Virus record (IMG/VR): IMGVR_UViG_3300036766_001043
Location: 1 to 28,938 of that record
Strand: one strand, 5' to 3'
Length of the DNA stretch: 28,938 bases
DNA from: a virus
Shown here: positions 8,458 through 16,441 of the stretch, one piece after another
Position numbering within the stretch: the first letter of the stretch is position 1
Layout: every line of letters begins with the position of its first letter
Program-made: the position numbers and the translations under genes
The notes under the pieces: model-generated
What the model saw: the letters and a program-made list of their open reading frames with translations, nothing else
What the model was told of the DNA's origin: nothing
The model's database searches: none

Positions 8458-9435
8458 ATGTCGTTAGTTGATCTAAAAAACGAGCCCTTGGTGCAGCTTT
8501 ACCTTGGTGATAATAAGGAAGAGATTTTAAATGTACCAGACAATTCCGTGGATCTTATTGTAACAAGTCCTCCTTACAGTAATCAGCGAAAAGTAACATA
8601 CGGAGGAATTGCAGAGGGTAGTTACGTAGAATGGTTTCTCCCACTCAGCGCACAGCTACTACGAGTTTTAAAGTCAACCGGAACTTTCATCCTTAATATC
8701 AAGGAGAATACAGTTGAAAAAGAACGTAATACATACGTAATAGAATTAGTTCTAGCATTAAGAAAACAGGGGTGGTTCTGGACAGAGGAGTTTTGCTGGA
8801 TAAAAAGTAATGCATCTCCTGGAAAATGGCCCACCCGCTTTAGAGATGCCTGGGAACATGTGTTTCAGTTCAATAAAAGCCAAAAATTTAATATGTATCA
8901 GGATGCGGTTAAGGTAGAACCTTCAGAGGCCTACAAGAAACAAATCGCTAATCTTAAGAAAAGGAGTCAATTAGACGCACCGGGGTACAATTCTACTGGA
9001 AGTGGGTTTCATGTTAACCTCCATAATTTGGTAAACGGAGATCGGTCGTTGGCATTCCCCAGTAATGTGCTTAAATTCCCTCTTCCCGATGAAGAGGCAT
9101 TCAAGGCATGGGAGGAAAATTCAAACTACCCCGACAATGTTTTAGAATTATCAGTTGCTAGTTCGGCTAGAAAGCACAGTGCTGTGTTTCCAGAGAGTTT
9201 ACCTGAGTGGTTTATTAAGCTCTTCACTGTCGAAGGTGATATTGTTTTAGATCCATTCGCTGGCTCCGGCACCACCCTAAAGATGGCGAAATTGATGAGT
9301 AGAAAATGTATTGGATTCGAGATTGTCCCTGAGTATATACAAGTAATAAAAGACAGGTTGTTAGAAGGCAGAAGCGAGAGTTTGGCTATGAGAAATGATA
9401 AGTTAGATGTTAATCAACGAGGATTTTTTAAATAA
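8458..9435 (+). CDS. DNA methyltransferase, beta-class (SPPY type)
   Basis: Second SAM-dependent amino-methyltransferase, 325 residues. SPPY (37-40) is motif IV and DPFAGSGTT (265-273) is motif I, in beta-class order. SPPY leans toward N4-cytosine methylation but does not prove it. It has a conserved FCWIKSNASPGKWPTRFRDAWEHVFQF-type middle region (split here only by length; about residues 107-140), common in phage and plasmid methylases. There is no restriction partner. The C-terminus ends in QRGFFK, echoing the RGFF tail of the 2939-4420 methylase although the two differ strongly elsewhere. AGGAG precedes the ATG by 4-5 bases, and the sliding clamp gene follows after 10 bases. Confidence 0.9.
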   Translation: MSLVDLKNEPLVQLYLGDNKEEILNVPDNSVDLIVTSPPYSNQRKVTYGGIAEGSYVEWFLPLSAQLLRVLKSTGTFILNIKENTVEKERNTYVIELVLALRKQGWFWTEEFCWIKSNASPGKWPTRFRDAWEHVFQFNKSQKFNMYQDAVKVEPSEAYKKQIANLKKRSQLDAPGYNSTGSGFHVNLHNLVNGDRSLAFPSNVLKFPLPDEEAFKAWEENSNYPDNVLELSVASSARKHSAVFPESLPEWFIKLFTVEGDIVLDPFAGSGTTLKMAKLMSRKCIGFEIVPEYIQVIKDRLLEGRSESLAMRNDKLDVNQRGFFK

Positions 9436-9445
9436 GGAGTAGGTA

Positions 9446-10522
9446 ATGATCATTAAACGGAAAGAACTTTTAGAAAAATTAAATGTATCCAGAACTTGTC
9501 TTGCAACTCAGGACATTATTCCAGTATTAACACATTTTTGTTTTGACAAAGATAAGATTACATCGTTTAATACCGGACAGGCTGTTATTTTAGATTGTGA
9601 TACAGGACTGTCAGGGTGCGTTCCAGGCGATTTAATTAAACTACTAGGGAGCTACGGTACTGATGATGTGTCTATAACACAAACTGAGACCAATATAACT
9701 GTAAAATCCGGGAGGTCCTCTGTTAAGTTAAATACTTTGCCCAGAAATATATTCCCATTTAAATTAGCTGATGATGTTATGAATACCGATAAACAGCATG
9801 ATTTAACAGAAGACTTTTTTGAGGGTATAAAACAGGTTGCTTTATCAATGGGTAACAACGCGAGTTTAAGAAAACAATATGGCATTACTGTTATTTCCAC
9901 ACCGGAAAAGACTGCGCTATATTCTTCTGATAGAGCCAGAGTTTCATCTTTTACATTATCTGAGCCTTTAAAAAGTACCCCATTTACTATTTTACTACCC
10001 AAAGCATTTTGTGATACTTTGATTAATGTGTCAAAGGACTTCAAGAGTGGTCGGCTTTATGTAGGTAAAGACTCTATTTTGGTTGACTTTTTAGTAGACG
10101 GCAAGTCTGCGGGAATACAGCTGTACTCGAACTTCATTGCTGACATAGATTTTATACCTTTTGAGAGCATCCTGTCTCAGGTTGTACTGAGTAACGATAA
10201 ATTCCAACCAGTGCCGGATTCTTTATTAAATTGTATTGATAGGAATCTGATTTTGATTTCGTCTGATAAGAATCCTGAGATTGAGATCAAAACCGAGGGG
10301 AAGATTATGACTATCACTTCCAGTAATGACCATGGAACTGTAGTTGATGAAATTGAATTTACCGATACTTTGGGTGATATAATTTGTAAGATGAAGCCGA
10401 TTTTCTTACGACAAGCGGTTTTAGCTAGTAACAAGATATCTTTTTCAAATTTTGATGGGGATATAGTTTTAGTTGGGATTAATGAAAATTTTCTACATCT
10501 TGTCAGTAGTGTAGCCGACTAA
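9446..10522 (+). CDS. dnaN: Sliding clamp, DnaN/beta-like
   Basis: Predicted ring-shaped processivity factor for the polymerase encoded next. The 358 residues fit the three-domain length of bacterial beta clamps. The N-terminus resembles the family opening (basic residue-KELLEKL, then IPVLTHFCF, comparable to LPILxxxLL), and later regions show NTLPRNIFPF and the SDRARVSSF segment typical of the domain 2 entry. It is strongly diverged, and the call also leans on context between a methylase and the Pol gene, with a DnaX-like loader at 14589. GGAG sits 6-7 bases before the ATG. A two-fold, three-domain phage clamp like T4 gp45 would be shorter. Confidence 0.75.
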   Translation: MIIKRKELLEKLNVSRTCLATQDIIPVLTHFCFDKDKITSFNTGQAVILDCDTGLSGCVPGDLIKLLGSYGTDDVSITQTETNITVKSGRSSVKLNTLPRNIFPFKLADDVMNTDKQHDLTEDFFEGIKQVALSMGNNASLRKQYGITVISTPEKTALYSSDRARVSSFTLSEPLKSTPFTILLPKAFCDTLINVSKDFKSGRLYVGKDSILVDFLVDGKSAGIQLYSNFIADIDFIPFESILSQVVLSNDKFQPVPDSLLNCIDRNLILISSDKNPEIEIKTEGKIMTITSSNDHGTVVDEIEFTDTLGDIICKMKPIFLRQAVLASNKISFSNFDGDIVLVGINENFLHLVSSVAD

Positions 10523-10532
10523 CGGGGGTATA

Positions 10533-13172
10533 ATGGCATTTTTTACAGAAGAGCATGGTGTGAAGAAAACCCCTTCCGCTTACGCTAATTTGGCTAAAAC
10601 CGAACAGTGTTTAGTATGTCCTAGAAACAACATCAAAGTTCAAAACACTAGTACTCACCCCAAGATGGAAGCGGTCGGTAATAAAAATCCAGACATCTAC
10701 TTTTTGGGGGTAGGACCTTCTAAGGTAGACGACTCTAATGACAGCCCATTTAGTCGTGGAGATATGACGGCCAGTATCTTGCACGAATATCTGGACGATA
10801 TGTTTAAAGATTTTTATGTTAAAAAGGAATGGTCATCCGATTCCTCCCCTCGAAAAATACCCAAGTTTGAATCCACCATCAGGTTTAATAATTTACTAAA
10901 ATGCCATGATATTGCAAAGTCTAATGAACTAACTTTGGATTGTTGTAGGACATTTTTAGAACAGGATATTATTAACACTAAGCCTAAAGTCATAGTTGGG
11001 TTTGGTGAGATCCCATTAAAAGCTATGGTAGGGGTGTCTGGAATTGCAGATTGGCGTGGAAGAAAAATACCAATTAAAATAGGAGACCATACTTGTTGGT
11101 ATTTTGTGCTAGAAGGCCTCGATGAGATATTAAAGAAACGGAACCCAGAAAGAAAATATTTTGTAAGTACATGGGAAGAAGTTTTTAAGCATGATCTTAA
11201 TAAACTAAAAAAATTACTGAATTCTTCTGAGGTCTCAAATCCTCTAGTTATACCTAAAGAAGAAAGAAGGAAAGGAATAGAATTTGTCTTAGGTAAAGGA
11301 CCAGAAGATTTAGAAACCATCAAGGGGTGGCTAAAAGAGTTAATGACACTGCCGAAGATTGGTTTGGACTTAGAAACAAGTGCTATTAAAATATGGACTA
11401 ATAATTCCAAGATATACACGGTTGCTATTGGAACAAGTAAAAAGGTATACGCTTTTCCGATTGAACACCCTAGAGCTTGGGACGGGCAATATAAAGAAAT
11501 AAAGAAAATTTTTATAGATTTTCTTTTAGAATATAAAGGAATAAAGGTTTGTCACAATGATAAGTTTGAAAAGTCATGGTGCTTTTTATACGGCGGGCCG
11601 CGAGTTTTATTTGAAACTAAATGGGGATGCACCATGACAAGAGCCTTTTTATTGGACAGTCGATCCAGCAAGAGGCAGGACAGTGTTCTTAGTTTAGATA
11701 TGTTGTCTTTAATGTATTTCGGATTTCGACTAAAAAATGAATCCAGTGTGGACGTAGAAAATATATTAGCGTCTGAATTAAGTGAGTTGTTGATATATAA
11801 CGGGATGGATACCAAATACACATATGCGTTAGACGACCTCCAAATTGAGGGCTTCAACACCCTGTTAGATAAAGCCTACCAGCATAAATTACATGTTTCT
11901 CAGACATTAGTTTTGACCGAAGATAAGGGATTTCCGGTTGACAAGCCCAAAGTTGAAATGTTTTCTAAGAAATTGGGGGAAGAGGCGTTATCTTTAGATG
12001 CAGAAATAAAAAATTTACCGGCTGTAAAACTGTTTGAAAAAACATACGGAACCTTTAATCCTGGAAGCAGCCCACATTTAGTTAAAATGTTCAGGGATGT
12101 ATTAAAGCTGGAGTCCGTTAAAAATACAAAGAGTGGTAAAGAAGATAGCTTTAGTACAGATAAAGACGTGTTAGATATTTATGCCGCTAAAGGAATAAAG
12201 TTAGCTGAGTTGATAAAATCAAATCGGGAATTGAGAAATTTAAAGTCTACCTACGTAGATAGTGTTCCGGAACTATGTAAATTCGATGGAAAAATACATA
12301 CCAACTTTAGCCATTTGTTTACTTCCACGGGTAGATTAGCTAGTTCCCAACCCAACTTACAAAACTGGCCGATTAGGAAAAATTCTTATATAAGAGAACT
12401 TATTATAGCACCAGCAGGATATTGGATGGTCTCATTCGACTATGGGCAGATTGAAGCCAAAGTTATTGCCATGCTCAGTAAAGATCCTAAATTTGTTAAA
12501 TATGTCTGGGATGATTTTGATGTTCACGGGGATTGGGCTGCTAGGGTTGCTAAAAAGGACCCTAGGTATGCAAAATGTAATAGTATTGATGAGTATCTGA
12601 ATAGTCCTGACAAGAAGAAAAAGTATAGGTCTATAATAAAGAATAGACTGGTGTTCCCATGGTTTTTTGGTGCGGGGCAAAAATCAGTTGGAGATTATTT
12701 AGGGTTTAGTGAAACTCACCGCAAAGAACTTTATGATGAATTCTGGGAGTTATTCGGGGGCATTAAAAAATGGCAGCATAATCAGATAGATTTTTATGAA
12801 AAAAATGGATATATAGAAACAATTACTGGGCATAGACGATACGGGCCCATGACATACAATGAAAAGGTGAACGGATCGGTCCAAGGCTCCGCCAGTGATA
12901 TAGTTACCGACGCCATGAATAGATTATCAGTGATGGCGTTTGAGTTAGAAAAACCGCAACTTCAAATTGTTCTTAACGTCCATGATGATTTAACGTTTTT
13001 CTTACCAGAAAAAACACTGGAAGAGGATATAGAAACTATCGCAAAAGAGATGTGTGTATCTCCCTTTAAAGAGATTAACGTGCCACTTACTCTAGAAGCT
13101 AAACTCGGGTCTAACTGGGGAAACATGAAAGAGTTTGCAGTGTTTAAAACAACCGATTTTCTTCCTAACTGA
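10533..13172 (+). CDS. polA: Family A DNA polymerase with N-terminal uracil-DNA-glycosylase-like domain
   Basis: Replicative polymerase of 879 residues in three parts. Residues 1-235 look like a family 4 UDG: CLVC (26-29) and Cys124 plus Cys137/138 would bind a 4Fe-4S cluster, and KPKVIVGFG (150-158) follows. The C-terminal HP motif of active UDGs is not evident. The 3'-5' exonuclease has DLE (279-281), HNDKFE (341-346, Glu in place of the usual Asp) and YNGMD (422-426). Polymerase motifs: A, DYGQIE (636-641); B, R699-x3-K703 then FPWFFG; C, VHDD (816-819). No 5' nuclease domain is present; that job falls to the 607-1452 gene. SPO1 polymerase has a comparable UDG-like fusion. Confidence 0.92.
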   Translation: MAFFTEEHGVKKTPSAYANLAKTEQCLVCPRNNIKVQNTSTHPKMEAVGNKNPDIYFLGVGPSKVDDSNDSPFSRGDMTASILHEYLDDMFKDFYVKKEWSSDSSPRKIPKFESTIRFNNLLKCHDIAKSNELTLDCCRTFLEQDIINTKPKVIVGFGEIPLKAMVGVSGIADWRGRKIPIKIGDHTCWYFVLEGLDEILKKRNPERKYFVSTWEEVFKHDLNKLKKLLNSSEVSNPLVIPKEERRKGIEFVLGKGPEDLETIKGWLKELMTLPKIGLDLETSAIKIWTNNSKIYTVAIGTSKKVYAFPIEHPRAWDGQYKEIKKIFIDFLLEYKGIKVCHNDKFEKSWCFLYGGPRVLFETKWGCTMTRAFLLDSRSSKRQDSVLSLDMLSLMYFGFRLKNESSVDVENILASELSELLIYNGMDTKYTYALDDLQIEGFNTLLDKAYQHKLHVSQTLVLTEDKGFPVDKPKVEMFSKKLGEEALSLDAEIKNLPAVKLFEKTYGTFNPGSSPHLVKMFRDVLKLESVKNTKSGKEDSFSTDKDVLDIYAAKGIKLAELIKSNRELRNLKSTYVDSVPELCKFDGKIHTNFSHLFTSTGRLASSQPNLQNWPIRKNSYIRELIIAPAGYWMVSFDYGQIEAKVIAMLSKDPKFVKYVWDDFDVHGDWAARVAKKDPRYAKCNSIDEYLNSPDKKKKYRSIIKNRLVFPWFFGAGQKSVGDYLGFSETHRKELYDEFWELFGGIKKWQHNQIDFYEKNGYIETITGHRRYGPMTYNEKVNGSVQGSASDIVTDAMNRLSVMAFELEKPQLQIVLNVHDDLTFFLPEKTLEEDIETIAKEMCVSPFKEINVPLTLEAKLGSNWGNMKEFAVFKTTDFLPN

Positions 13173-13188
13173 CGAGGAAATGGGACTA

Positions 13189-13216
13189 ATGTTTACGTTG
13201 GTAAATCATAAGGAGG
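13189..13216 (+). promoter_or_regulatory. Small hairpin abutting a strong thyX ribosome-binding site
   Basis: ATGTTTAC (13189-13196) pairs with GTAAATCAT (13201-13209), one base bulged, loop GTTG. AAGGAGG (13210-13216) follows directly, 6 bases before the thyX ATG. A 13-codon open frame (13180-13221) ends one base before that ATG. The layout could tune thyX translation, but the stem is AT-rich and weak. Confidence 0.25.
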
Positions 13217-13222
13217 AATAAC

Positions 13223-14017
13223 ATGTCTAATAATCGTAATCTTGTAATAGAGACGTACCCCGATATTTTTGAGCCTATTAAATGTCTCAATAAGGGGTTT
13301 GTGAGACTTGTGGATTTTATGGGAGATGACGGAAGAATAGTTCAATCAGCTCGAGTTTCTTATGGGAGTGGCGAAAAATCCCCAGAAGAAGACAAGAAGC
13401 TTATTAATTATTTAATGAAGAACGCCCACACAAGCCCATTTGAGCAGGTAGTTTTTACGTTCCATGTCAAAATGCCAATTTTTGTTGCCCGGCAATGGGT
13501 TAGACATAGAACAGCGCGTTTAAATGAAATTTCCGGACGATATTCAGTCATGAAAGATGATTTTTATCTCCCTGAATTAGAGGATGTAAGGCCGCAATCT
13601 AAAATAAATAAACAGAGTCGTGATGAAAATAGTGATATACCAGATGCTGAGAAAGAACTTTTTCTAATGAACTTAGTAGAAGACCAATCAGATCTTTACC
13701 TTCATTATTCCGAAGCCGTAGACTGTGGTGTTGCAAAAGAAATAGCCCGAATAAATTTACCTTTATCTCTTTACACCGAGATGTATTGGCAGATAGACCT
13801 CCATAATCTTTTTCATTTTCTTCGATTACGTTTAGACAGCCATGCTCAGAAGGAAATTCGGGTATATGGAGAAGCCATGGCTTCAATTATTAAAAAGATT
13901 GTTCCGGTAGCTTATGAAGCCTTCGAGGAACATATTTTAAACTCAGTTAAGGTATCGAAATCCGAATACGAAGAATTGATAAATTTCAAGAGATCTTATT
14001 TAGCACAAATGGAGTAG
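13223..14017 (+). CDS. thyX: Flavin-dependent thymidylate synthase ThyX
   Basis: Makes dTMP from dUMP using methylene-tetrahydrofolate, FAD and NADPH. The signature RHR-x7-S is complete: RHR at 94-96 and Ser104, inside RHRTARLNEISGRYS. HTSPFEQ (69-75) and the C-terminal DLHNLFHFLRLRLDSHAQ region (about 195-212), which line the FAD and dUMP sites, are also clear. At 264 residues it is slightly longer than average, with an insert near 125-150. AAGGAGG gives it the best ribosome-binding site in the window. The next gene starts 3 bases after its stop. It supports thymidine supply for phage DNA when host ThyA is limiting. Confidence 0.97.
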   Translation: MSNNRNLVIETYPDIFEPIKCLNKGFVRLVDFMGDDGRIVQSARVSYGSGEKSPEEDKKLINYLMKNAHTSPFEQVVFTFHVKMPIFVARQWVRHRTARLNEISGRYSVMKDDFYLPELEDVRPQSKINKQSRDENSDIPDAEKELFLMNLVEDQSDLYLHYSEAVDCGVAKEIARINLPLSLYTEMYWQIDLHNLFHFLRLRLDSHAQKEIRVYGEAMASIIKKIVPVAYEAFEEHILNSVKVSKSEYEELINFKRSYLAQME

Positions 14018-14019
14018 TT

Positions 14020-14592
14020 ATGGAAGTTAATAAACAACTAACTGTGATTAATTTTTGGGGCGGTCCCGGCTCTGGTAAATCTACAGTATCAGCAGGACTA
14101 TTTTATGCCATGAAGATTAATGGACACTCAGTGGAGATGACCCAAGAATTTGCCAAAGAAATACTCTGGGAAGAGCGCTGGAAACTATTTCCTGAACAAG
14201 ATTATCTATTGGCTGAACAAAACAGGAGATTAAAAAGACTTGTGGGAAAAGTTGAATATGCTATATCTGACTCGCCGTTGGCTATGGGGATTGCTTATGT
14301 CTCAAAAGATTTTTCAGAATCATTTAAAACCTTTTGTTTGGATCAGTTTAATAGTTATGAAAATGTAAATATTTTCCTGCATAGAACCTTTAAATATGAC
14401 CCTATCGGGAGAAGGCAAAGTGAACAAAGTGCTAATGATAAGTCCAAGCAGATTAAAAAGGTTATGGATGAGTATGAAATCAAGTATATTGAAATGGATG
14501 CTGACGAGAAAGTAGTAGATAAAGCTCTATCTATTATAGAGAATATGAATAGATTAAAACTTAGTTCGCCTAAAATTACATTGGGGAAATGA
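14020..14592 (+). CDS. P-loop ATPase/kinase-like protein (AAA_28/NadR-like)
   Basis: A 190-residue soluble protein with Walker A GGPGSGKST (14-22) and a likely Walker B/substrate region ISDSPLAMG (82-90). RRQSEQSA near residue 130 could be the lid with Arg residues. This layout resembles NadR-type or nucleoside/nucleotide kinase-like P-loop proteins that are frequent in phages, mostly without known substrates. It sits between thyX and the clamp loader and overlaps the loader by four bases (ATGA). A role in nucleotide metabolism fits the neighbours; the substrate cannot be read from the sequence. Confidence 0.75.
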   Translation: MEVNKQLTVINFWGGPGSGKSTVSAGLFYAMKINGHSVEMTQEFAKEILWEERWKLFPEQDYLLAEQNRRLKRLVGKVEYAISDSPLAMGIAYVSKDFSESFKTFCLDQFNSYENVNIFLHRTFKYDPIGRRQSEQSANDKSKQIKKVMDEYEIKYIEMDADEKVVDKALSIIENMNRLKLSSPKITLGK

Positions 14593-15572
14593 AGATGTTT
14601 ATAAAAGAGGATGAAAAACCAGTTGAAGAAGTACCGCTGCATCTTAAATACAGACCGCATTCTTTTGATGCAGTTCTTGGACAAGAGACCATTATTGCAT
14701 CTCTGAAATCGCTATTTCCATCACGCGTGCCTCATGCATTTTTATTCACCGGACCCTCAGGCTGTGGGAAAACGACTCTGTCTCGCATCATAGCGTCGGA
14801 ACTTGGCGTAGATAAAAATGATATTATGGAAGTAGACGTAGCGGTAGTGTCGGGCGTCGATTCGATGCGGGATTTGCTCGATGGGTTGCAATACAAAAGT
14901 ATGGGGTCTAATGGTAAAAAAGTAGTGATATTGGACGAAATTCACATGGCCTCCAAAGCCGCTTTTAATAGTATTTTGAAGGTTTTGGAAGAGCCACCCA
15001 AGCATGTTTATTGGGTTTTATGCACGACTGAATCGTCTAAAATTCCTGAGACTATAAAAACTCGTTGTCATTCTTATACTCTAAAAGAAGTGGGCTACAA
15101 TGACTTAGTTGATTTGGTTAATTATGTTTCAGAAGAAGAGCAAATAACCCTGCCACAGGGGGCGTTGGATGTTATTGTAAGAAAGGCGGAGGGGAGCCCC
15201 AGAAAAGCATTAGTTTGTTTATCCCAAGCCAGAGCTTGCTCTACTACTGATGAAGTAATTTCAATTTTGCAGTCAATAAAAGAGTCAGAAGTGATTGAAT
15301 TGTGTAGACTTTTGGTTGATAGGAATAAATCTCTTGATAGATGGGCAAAGGCTATGAAGATTTTAAATGATTTAAAAGAAGCGGATTCGGAGAGTATCAG
15401 AATTCCAGTTGTTAAATACCTGGGTAGTTGCATACGGAAATCAAAAACCGATAAAGATGCTTTATTTTTTGACAATATTATGACCGCTTTCTTAAACCCC
15501 ACTTCAAAAGCTACCGGAATGGAAGAGGTGGTCCATAGTTGCATCCAGATTATTTTTGACAATGCAAATTAA
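14589..15572 (+). CDS. dnaX: Clamp loader subunit, DnaX/RFC-like AAA+ ATPase
   Basis: Loads the sliding clamp at primer ends. In 327 residues: KYRPHSFDAVLGQ (20-32, the classic loader N-terminus), Walker A GPSGCGKTT (55-63), Walker B VVILDEIHM (112-120), sensor 1 CTTESSKIPETIKTRC (145-160) with the arginine finger in TRC, and a GSPRKAL sensor 2-like segment near 197-203. The zinc module found in bacterial DnaX is missing, giving a gp44/RFC-like compact form. No small loader subunit is obvious in the window; it may lie elsewhere or the phage may use a homopentamer. Start ATG overlaps the previous TGA; ATG 14595 is an alternative start. Confidence 0.92.
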   Translation: MKMFIKEDEKPVEEVPLHLKYRPHSFDAVLGQETIIASLKSLFPSRVPHAFLFTGPSGCGKTTLSRIIASELGVDKNDIMEVDVAVVSGVDSMRDLLDGLQYKSMGSNGKKVVILDEIHMASKAAFNSILKVLEEPPKHVYWVLCTTESSKIPETIKTRCHSYTLKEVGYNDLVDLVNYVSEEEQITLPQGALDVIVRKAEGSPRKALVCLSQARACSTTDEVISILQSIKESEVIELCRLLVDRNKSLDRWAKAMKILNDLKEADSESIRIPVVKYLGSCIRKSKTDKDALFFDNIMTAFLNPTSKATGMEEVVHSCIQIIFDNAN

Positions 15573-15574
15573 TT

Positions 15575-15604
15575 TTGGTAAATTTCACTAAAACATAGTA
15601 TATT
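15575..15604 (+). promoter_or_regulatory. Promoter-like site upstream of the recombination genes
   Basis: TTGGTA (15575-15580), an 18-base spacer, then TATATT (15599-15604) inside ATAGTATATTA, the 11-mer shared with 7584-7594. An overlapping TTGACA (15556-15561), 17 bases, TAAATT (15579-15584) is a second option with a perfect -35. Either would give a short leader carrying AAAGGAG before the ATG at 15628. Confidence 0.45.
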
Positions 15605-15627
15605 AGAATATAAACTAAAGGAGAAAT

Positions 15628-16134
15628 ATGAGTCAGATTACATTATCGGAAGCTAAAGAATTATTGTTAATAGACAAATACTCTCTTGACACTGAGTGTA
15701 GTACACATCCGTCTTTATTTAGTCATATTGCGGATCAATGCGCAGAAGCCGGCAGTCTTAGTGATCACGCCAAAGAAAATTTAGCTCAGGTAAACGCCAA
15801 AGTGGCTGAAAAACTAAGGCTTAAAGCGAATGAGGAATCAGCTAAATTAACCGAGGCAAAATTGCAGGAGTCAATCTTGTTGGATGAAGAACACAAAGAA
15901 GCCTTTCGGAATTATGCGGCGGCTAAATTAAATGCAGAAAAGTGGACATCTACGAAAGATGCATTCACCCAAAAAGCCTTTATGCTAAAGGATTTATGCG
16001 GTCTTTTTTATGCTCAATACTTTACCAAAGAGTCTGTTAATGTAAACCCAGCAGCTGTGGAAAAAGAAACTATGGATGTTAGAAAGAAATTGCAGGAACA
16101 CCGGAAAGAGAGTATGAGTAATGGACGGTTTTAA
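15628..16134 (+). CDS. Coiled-coil protein, possible recombination mediator
   Basis: A 168-residue, strongly helical protein. Residues about 45-110 are Ala/Glu/Lys-rich and read as a coiled coil; the N-terminal LDTECSTHPSLF segment and the AFTQKAFMLKDLCGLFYAQYF segment (119-139) resemble a family of small phage proteins often found near SSB and RecA. T4 UvsY, the mediator that loads UvsX onto gp32-covered ssDNA, has similar size and position, but sequence identity to UvsY is not evident, so the role is inferred from context. AAAGGAG is 5-6 bases before the ATG. The TnpB remnant lies downstream in the same reading frame, separated by this gene's TAA. Confidence 0.6.
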   Translation: MSQITLSEAKELLLIDKYSLDTECSTHPSLFSHIADQCAEAGSLSDHAKENLAQVNAKVAEKLRLKANEESAKLTEAKLQESILLDEEHKEAFRNYAAAKLNAEKWTSTKDAFTQKAFMLKDLCGLFYAQYFTKESVNVNPAAVEKETMDVRKKLQEHRKESMSNGRF

Positions 16135-16135
16135 G

Positions 16136-16166
16136 TTAATAAGTATAGGGTTATTATCAACCGTGG
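16136..16166 (+). repeat. Upstream copy of the TnpB-flank repeat with adjacent TTAAT
   Basis: TTAAT (16136-16140) is followed by AAGTATAGGGTTATT (16141-16155), identical to the 15 bases that follow the IS right end at 16442. After that the copies diverge but share a CCGTG. TTAAT is a plausible target-adjacent motif by its form; related ISDra2 uses TTGAT. Confidence 0.75.
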
Positions 16167-16200
16167 TTTTAATGCTGGTAGTTGGGTAGAAAAAGAAGGA

Positions 16201-16425
16201 CCTTGCTATACAAGCCAGGAATGCAGTGGCTGTAAGTGTTTGGTTAAGAAAACTCTTGCAGATCGGACGCATAATTGTCCTTTCTGCGGTCTTATTTTAG
16301 ACCGGGACCATAACGCTGCAATAAATATTTTAAACAAATCTACCGCGGGAACCGCGGGATTTCAAGCTTGGGGAGAAGACAGGTTTCAAACTGTTTCTAT
16401 GAACCAAGAAGCCTCGGGCTTTTAG
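16201..16425 (+). pseudogene. tnpB: Truncated TnpB (IS200/IS605 family) C-terminal remnant
   Basis: About 74 codons match the end of TnpB, the RNA-guided nuclease of IS200/IS605 elements: YTSQECSGC, a second CPFC (together the CxxC...CxxC zinc finger), the RuvC III segment LDRDHNAAINIL with the last catalytic Asp, and the family tail GTAGFQAWGED...MNQEASGF. Everything upstream (guide-RNA-binding regions, RuvC I and II) is missing, and no in-frame ATG precedes it; TTG 16240 lies inside the zinc finger. The frame is open back to the TAA of the 15628 gene and is the same frame, so readthrough would give a fusion. No TnpA is present. The tandem ACCGCGGGA (16342-16359) is part of this coding tail. 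It cannot be an active nuclease by itself. Confidence 0.88.
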
Positions 16426-16441
16426 CTCAGGAGCAGTTCAC
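16412..16441 (+). mobile_element. IS200/IS605 right end / presumptive 3' end of an omega-RNA scaffold
   Basis: CCT-GGGCT (16412-16420, C16415 bulged) pairs with AGCTC-AGG (16424-16431) around a TTT loop, overlapping the tnpB stop codon. It is followed by GAGCAGTTCAC, ending in TTCAC (16437-16441). IS200/IS605 elements commonly end with such a hairpin and a terminal TTCAC-like cleavage site, and their omega-RNA runs through this end into the flank, which serves as guide. Confidence 0.65.

Noticed and set aside
9652-10044. 130-codon ORF on the minus strand
   Set aside because: Shadow of the sliding clamp gene; no independent support.
10814-11419. 201-codon ORF on the minus strand
   Set aside because: It lies fully inside the polymerase gene, which has strong motifs in the other direction; no ribosome-binding site or recognisable domain.
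15122-15562. 146-codon ORF on the minus strand
   Set aside because: Shadow of the clamp loader gene; composition reflects the other strand.
16240-16425. 61-residue ORF from TTG as an intact small gene
   Set aside because: The TTG falls inside the TnpB zinc finger, and the first CxxC lies upstream of it, so it is a piece of a truncated gene.
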